A stretch of DNA of 64,000 nucleotides, taken from NCBI GenBank assembly GCA_965247585.1, contig CBDFHC010000004.1, positions 930,001 to 994,000 on the forward strand, written 5' to 3'. The position numbers and the translations under genes are program-made. Positions within the stretch are counted from its first letter, which is position 1. Each line of letters begins with the position of its first letter. Shown one piece after another: positions 60,146-64,000 of the stretch. The notes beneath the pieces are model-generated. The model was given only the letters and a program-made list of their open reading frames with translations. It did not search any database and had not been told where the DNA came from. Origin of the DNA: CBDFHC01 sp965247585. GTDB lineage: Bacteria > Chloroflexota > Dehalococcoidia > Lucifugimonadales > GCA-2712585.

Positions 60146-61957
60146 TCAGTCTTGAGAGAGGTACACGTACCGGAGCACGGGAACGTTAATGGGCGAGAGA
60201 AAATAGTCCTTCACGTACGGTTTCACCAGCACATACTGGGTGCCGCCGTGCCACAGCGGCACCCAGGAGGCGTCCTCCAGGATCACCGTTTCCGCCAGCC
60301 GGTACAGCTCAACTCGCCCGGCCGGGCGCTGCTCCTCCCTGGCCCTTTCCAGGAGCTCATCCACCAGAGGGTTGCTATAACCGGTGTGGTTGGAGCTACT
60401 CTGGCTGTGGAACAGGATGTCCAAGAAATTCTCCGGGTCCGGATAGTCCGCTATCCAGCCCAGCCCTCCGAAAAGCTGGAAGCGGCGCTTATCCAGGTCC
60501 TGAAGGTATGTGGCCCACTCGGTGACCAGCACCTCCACCTCCAGCCCCAGGTTTTGCTGCCACATCTCTAGGATCACCTGAAACTGAATCGACGGGGGGC
60601 TGCCAAAGGCGCCGGGCATCGTCAAGACGATAGGCCCTAGCTCGTCTAGCTGGTCTCCGTAGGACGAATCCTCCAACAGTTGCCGCGCCAGCTCCGGATT
60701 GTACTCATAGCCCTTCAGGTCCGGGTTGTAGCCAGGAAATCCCGGCGGCAGCACCCCCACGGCTACGGTCAGCGCCCCTTCAAACAGGGCCTCTGAAATG
60801 AACTGCTTGTCTATGGCGTAGTTAAACGCCTGCCTGACCTTGAGGTCGTCAAAGGGCGGCTCGTTCACGTTCATGCCGACGTAGTTCACGCTAAATAGGG
60901 GTGGGCTTTCTTTGATCTCCTGGCTTAACGGGTTAGAGGGGTCCAGGAAGGGGTCCACGTTTATCTGGCCCAACTGCAGGAGGTGCACCTCATCGCCGCT
61001 GTACATCAGCACCGCATCGGCAGAGCCCATTAAGAAGCGGACTTCTTGAAGCCTAGGCGGGCCCAGATGATAGTTCTCGTTCTTCGTCAGCAGCAGCTCT
61101 TCCCCACGGGTGTACGCAGCCAGCTTGAACGGCCCGGTGGCGTTGGGCCTCTGGACCCAGTCCGCGCCGCTCTCCACGTTGTTCTTGTCCAAAACAAAAG
61201 CGGTAGGGTAGGTCAGCTTGGCCAGGAAATAGGCCTTGGGCGTATCAATGGTGATGGCGATGGTGTGGTCGTCCTCAACCCTGACTCCCTCAATTTCGGC
61301 GGCTTCACCGGACAGCTTTTCCCGTACCCCAACAATGTCCCCCAGGTAGGTGTCCGCAACATTTGACCTGGTGAGAGGGTCTGCGGCCCGCTCCAGGGAC
61401 CACTTAACGTCGTGGGCCGTAACGGGAGTGCCGTCATGAAAGAGGGCGTCTTCCCGGAGATGGAATGTGTACGTTCGCCCGTCTTCGCTCAGGTCCCAGT
61501 CCCGGGCCAGGTCCGGGATGATGTCCAGCTCCGGCGTGATGGTGACCAGCCCTCCGAATACCTCGACGATAATGGCGCCCGAGGTGGAATCAGCGGTCAG
61601 GTGCGGGTCCAGCGTAGGCGGGTCGTTCCAAAAACGCACCAGCCTCCCAGCTTTCACCACGCTATTTACTCGCGCCCGAACTTCATCCGCCGGGTCAGGC
61701 GTGGGAGTGCTGGTGGACGGGGGCGGGGGCGTTGGGGAGGGTGTAGGCGTGTTGGTTGGAGCGGGAGCAGGCGAGCGGGTGGGGTCAACTGCAGCCTCCG
61801 CCGTCGCGGTGACCGTTGCCGTCACGGCCGCAGGCGCCGGGTCTGCGGTGCCCTCCGCCGTGGGGGTGCGGGTGCCCAGCGGACGGCATCCCACCAAAAG
61901 TACCATGGCAACCAGCAGAACTAGGACCGGCAATGTCTTGTTCAGTCCCACGCTCAC
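60146..61957 (-). CDS. Peptide/nickel-type ABC transporter substrate-binding lipoprotein (family 5)
   Basis: A 603-residue extracytoplasmic binding lipoprotein. Signal peptide with lipobox LVGC (Cys24) and a Thr/Pro-rich linker to about residue 92. The binding domain follows with the family-5 signatures GRLVRFWNDPPTLDPHLTADS, TYTFHLREDALFHDGTPVTAHDVKWSLE and KVRQAFNYAIDK. It would deliver oligopeptides or a similar solute to a membrane ABC transporter. No permease or ATPase gene is in the window. The long repeated PTP linker is common in Chloroflexota lipoproteins. Confidence 0.9.
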   Translation of the reverse strand: MSVGLNKTLPVLVLLVAMVLLVGCRPLGTRTPTAEGTADPAPAAVTATVTATAEAAVDPTRSPAPAPTNTPTPSPTPPPPSTSTPTPDPADEVRARVNSVVKAGRLVRFWNDPPTLDPHLTADSTSGAIIVEVFGGLVTITPELDIIPDLARDWDLSEDGRTYTFHLREDALFHDGTPVTAHDVKWSLERAADPLTRSNVADTYLGDIVGVREKLSGEAAEIEGVRVEDDHTIAITIDTPKAYFLAKLTYPTAFVLDKNNVESGADWVQRPNATGPFKLAAYTRGEELLLTKNENYHLGPPRLQEVRFLMGSADAVLMYSGDEVHLLQLGQINVDPFLDPSNPLSQEIKESPPLFSVNYVGMNVNEPPFDDLKVRQAFNYAIDKQFISEALFEGALTVAVGVLPPGFPGYNPDLKGYEYNPELARQLLEDSSYGDQLDELGPIVLTMPGAFGSPPSIQFQVILEMWQQNLGLEVEVLVTEWATYLQDLDKRRFQLFGGLGWIADYPDPENFLDILFHSQSSSNHTGYSNPLVDELLERAREEQRPAGRVELYRLAETVILEDASWVPLWHGGTQYVLVKPYVKDYFLSPINVPVLRYVYLSQD

Positions 61958-62067
61958 CTCTTGATTATTGGTCTAATCCTTTGCCACCCAACCGCCACAC
62001 TGGATATCTATCATAAGGCCAGCCCCGCCCACATGCCACGGCACCGGGCGGCGGCCGCTCCTCGGCG

Positions 62068-62096
62068 TTGTCTCCCTGGACTGCTACGGCTAGAAT
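62068..62096 (+). promoter_or_regulatory. Predicted promoter of the SDR gene
   Basis: TTGTCT at 62068-62073, a 17 bp spacer and TAGAAT at 62091-62096, 70 bp before ATG 62167. Confidence 0.45.
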
Positions 62097-62166
62097 TGCC
62101 GTCAGGATGCCTGTAGTGGACATTCTAGTTCTGAACTATTCCTAACCGCGATTTGGATGGTGCGCT

Positions 62167-62916
62167 ATGCGACTAGCTGGCAAGGTGGCCCTGATTACCG
62201 GCGGCGCCCGAGGGCAGGGCGCCGTAGAAGCGCGCCTCTTCGCCAGCGAGGGCGCCAAGGTGGTGGTGGCCGACGTGCTGGACGAAGAGGGTGCCCGCGT
62301 TGCCGCTGACATCGCCGAGGCCGGTGGCGACGCCCTGTACGTTCACCTTGATGTGACTCAGGAGGGTGACTGGCGCCGCGCCGTGCAGCTCACCGTCTCC
62401 AGCTTCGAAAAACTGGACGTGCTGGTCAACAACGCCGGGATTTGGCGCAGGGACAGAGTGGAGGATACCTCGGAGCAGGAATGGGACCTGATTCATGACG
62501 TAAACTCCAAAGGCGTCTTCCTAGGCACCAAGCTGGCCATTCCGGAAATGCGAAAGGCCGGCGGCGGCTCAATCATCAACATATCCTCGGCAGCGGGGCT
62601 GGTGGGCAGCCGCCGCAGTCCGGCGTATAGCGCCTCCAAAGGAGCGGTGCGGCTCTTCACTAAGAGCACCGCGCTACAGTACGGACGCGAAGGAATCCGC
62701 GCGAACTCCATTCACCCCGGCCCCATCGATACCGCCATGGGCGACCAGGTGTGGCCAGATGCGGACAGTCGAGCGGAGATGCTGTCTAAGCTGGCGTTGA
62801 ACAGAATAGGCACCTCGGAAGACGTGGCCTACGGCGCCCTCTACCTAGCCTCAGACGAGTCTTCCTTCGTCACGGGCACGGAGCTGGTGATAGACGGCGG
62901 CCAGACGGCGGAGTAG
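62167..62916 (+). CDS. Short-chain dehydrogenase/reductase
   Basis: A 249-residue classical SDR. ITGGARGQGAVEARLF gives the nucleotide-binding TGxxxGxG motif, NNAG is present at about 89-92, the catalytic Ser is in IINISSAAG, and Tyr/Lys are in PAYSASKGA. LVIDGGQTAE ends the fold. It reduces or oxidises an alcohol or ketone with NAD(P)(H), and its context among carbon-compound enzymes fits a catabolic role. Substrate unknown. It converges on the RidA gene at 62931, 14 bp apart. Confidence 0.9.
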   Translation: MRLAGKVALITGGARGQGAVEARLFASEGAKVVVADVLDEEGARVAADIAEAGGDALYVHLDVTQEGDWRRAVQLTVSSFEKLDVLVNNAGIWRRDRVEDTSEQEWDLIHDVNSKGVFLGTKLAIPEMRKAGGGSIINISSAAGLVGSRRSPAYSASKGAVRLFTKSTALQYGREGIRANSIHPGPIDTAMGDQVWPDADSRAEMLSKLALNRIGTSEDVAYGALYLASDESSFVTGTELVIDGGQTAE

Positions 62917-62930
62917 GGCCGAGTCCTGCC

Positions 62931-63311
62931 TTAGGACAGCACCGCCACCGCCTCAATCTCTATCAGCAGCTCCGGCCTCACCAGTGCATTCACGCCCACG
63001 GTGCTGCTGGCCGGTCCGTTCTCCGGAAACCGCTTCAACCGCGCCGCGGCGTATGCCGGGTAGTCTTCCATGTTCACCAGGAAGGTGGTGATCTTGGTCA
63101 AATCCTCCAAACCGGCCCCGGCGTCCCGCAGCGCCGCCTCCACGTTGTTCAAGCACTGCTCCGCCTGAGCGCCACAGTCTGCGCCCGCCAGTTTACCGTT
63201 AACGTCCACACCCACCTGTCCCGATACGAAAACGACGTTACCTACCCGGGTTGCCGGGGAGAAGCCGCTGGGCCGGGATAATGCGCTGGGAAAGAATGTC
63301 TGTCTTGCCAT
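62931..63311 (-). CDS. RidA family protein, second copy
   Basis: A 126-residue RidA-fold protein. FSPATRVGNVVFVSGQVGVD is the typical N-terminal strand and LIEIEAVAVL the C-terminal signature. As in the protein at 9619, the catalytic Arg of the P-A-R-S segment is absent (GPASSTVGV here), so imine deaminase activity is doubtful. The leader between 63312 and 63407 contains a long inverted repeat. GAGGAGG lies just before the ATG. Role unclear. Confidence 0.85.
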   Translation of the reverse strand: MARQTFFPSALSRPSGFSPATRVGNVVFVSGQVGVDVNGKLAGADCGAQAEQCLNNVEAALRDAGAGLEDLTKITTFLVNMEDYPAYAAARLKRFPENGPASSTVGVNALVRPELLIEIEAVAVLS

Positions 63312-63625
63312 GGTTGCCTCCTCTAATGTTTAACGCCGGGACCAGGTCCAACGCAGGTTTCCTTTAGCCCACGCCGTCCGAGTCCGATCTTCGAAGGGTC
63401 TGGTCCCAATGATTGTAACAGTGGCGAATGGCGTTCTCGCCAGGGCCAGGCGGCGGGCGTTCAGCCCCGTGGCCCAGGGGTGTATAGCACACGGGCGCAG
63501 AAGTGGCAACAGAAGCAAAGTTTAGCTCTGCATCGTTGCGCCGCGGCTCGATGTGCGCTATTTTTCAGGATACAGTGGCCGAAAGCAAAAGCGGTGCTTT
63601 CGGCATGCATCGTTAAAGGAGTCTA
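63312..63625. other. Divergent intergenic region with two inverted repeats
   Basis: The gap holds GGGACCAG at 63338-63345 paired with CTGGTCCC at 63400-63407, in the leader of the RidA gene, and CCGAAAGC/GCTTTCGG at 63579-63586 and 63596-63603, in the leader of the gene starting at 63626. No gene or clear consensus promoter is seen. The structures may affect the two divergent genes, but this is only a possibility. Confidence 0.45.
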
Positions 63626-64000
63626 ATGGAGTTCGGTTTCACCGTAGAGTTTAACCAGGACCCGGGCACCCATCCCTCCGTGGCCTACGATGAAGCTATG
63701 GCCCAGGTGGACATAGCCGAGGCCATGGGGTTAGACGGGGTGTGGATCGCCGAGCACCACTCTCAGGAGGGGTTCGGCCCCACGGCGCCGCTCATCACGG
63801 CGGCGGCCATTGCCGCCAGGACAAGGCGGCTGCGGGTGGGGACCGCCATCCTCATCCTGCCCATGGGACATCCGTTGAGGTTCGCCGAAGAGGTGAGCAC
63901 GATAGACCAGATAAGCCACGGCAGGTTCGACCTGGGCGTGGGACGGAGCACCCTGCCACGGGACATAGTTCCCTACAAGCTGGCCATAGGCGAAAGCCGC
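63626..64000 (+). CDS. Luciferase-like (LLM-class) flavin-dependent oxidoreductase, partial at the right edge
   Basis: The first 125 codons of a luciferase-superfamily enzyme: FGFTVEFNQDPG, VDIAEAMGLDGVWIAEHHSQEG (with the EHH motif), RTRRLRVGTAILILPMGHPL and ISHGRFDLGVGRS. ATG 63626 follows AAAGGAG, 5 nt upstream. It is related in type to the protein at 47500 but not a close copy. The C-terminal two-thirds lie outside the window. Confidence 0.85.
   Translation, partial: MEFGFTVEFNQDPGTHPSVAYDEAMAQVDIAEAMGLDGVWIAEHHSQEGFGPTAPLITAAAIAARTRRLRVGTAILILPMGHPLRFAEEVSTIDQISHGRFDLGVGRSTLPRDIVPYKLAIGESR

Noticed and set aside
63338..63407. tRNA gene or T-box leader upstream of RidA
   Set aside because: The GGGACCAG/CTGGTCCC arms lie at a tRNA-like distance, but no T-loop GTTCRA element or anticodon arm fits, and no T-box sequence is convincing.

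Overview
The window looks like a piece of a Chloroflexota chromosome, most likely Dehalococcoidia or the SAR202 group. This is an inference from gene content and GC-rich coding. It holds many single-copy or paired catabolic enzymes (luciferase-like flavin oxidoreductases, amidohydrolases, amidases, FAH and HpcH/HpaI enzymes, Asp-box and NHL beta-propeller proteins) with MFS carriers and few obvious regulators. There is no rRNA, tRNA or CRISPR array.

Layout. 1-4240: a leftward type III-like restriction-modification pair; the methyltransferase runs off the left edge. 4496-7925: a flavoprotein dehydrogenase, a crotonase and a ketopantoate-reductase-like protein. 8260-10725: an exported protein with an LPATG-type tail, a RidA protein and two tiny desulforedoxin-like proteins. 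10752-12798: prfA-prmC. 12799-14719: tandem intergenic repeats, a duplicated 3' end of an amidase gene and an HNH endonuclease. 14516-18803: a leftward operon-like run (FAH, aldehyde dehydrogenase, cupin, GatC-like, GatA-like). 19038-23867: a DUF1800/DUF1501 pair behind a consensus promoter, an NHL propeller and a class IV aminotransferase. 23984-26241: a UGSC-motif selenoprotein and an unrecognised protein. 26382-35481: D-aminoacylase, PAS protein, VOC protein, Asp-box propeller, two polysaccharide-deacetylase-like proteins, amidohydrolase and MFS. 35718-48672: M1 aminopeptidase, TlpA-like thioredoxin, amidase, DAO-type oxidase, two tandem amidohydrolases, second Asp-box and NHL proteins, and a luciferase-like oxidoreductase. 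49010-55476: a molybdopterin hydroxylase large subunit, a flavodoxin-like protein, a selenocysteine peroxiredoxin and two MFS carriers. 55559-64000: LmbE deacetylase, HpcH/HpaI aldolase, two esterase-like proteins (one without its catalytic residues), a peptide-type binding lipoprotein, SDR, RidA and a partial luciferase-like gene.

The main discoveries are as follows. (1) Two genes are read through an in-frame UGA at exactly the redox position of their families, each with a hairpin 12-13 nt downstream that fits a bacterial SECIS: a UGSC protein and a peroxiredoxin. (2) A structured intergenic repeat of roughly 110-290 bp occurs 14 times plus fragments. Every copy points the same way whatever the direction of the neighbouring genes. 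It has paired base changes in two hairpins and exchangeable head and tail modules. (3) In two places about 1 kb carrying one gene lies between direct copies of the 3' end of a neighbouring gene (HNH endonuclease at gatA; PAS protein at the D-aminoacylase gene). (4) Two desulforedoxin-like genes of 39 and 47 codons sit in tandem around one copy of the repeat.

Most functions are family-level calls from motifs; substrates are unknown unless stated. The many paralogous pairs suggest that this genome diversifies by gene duplication.
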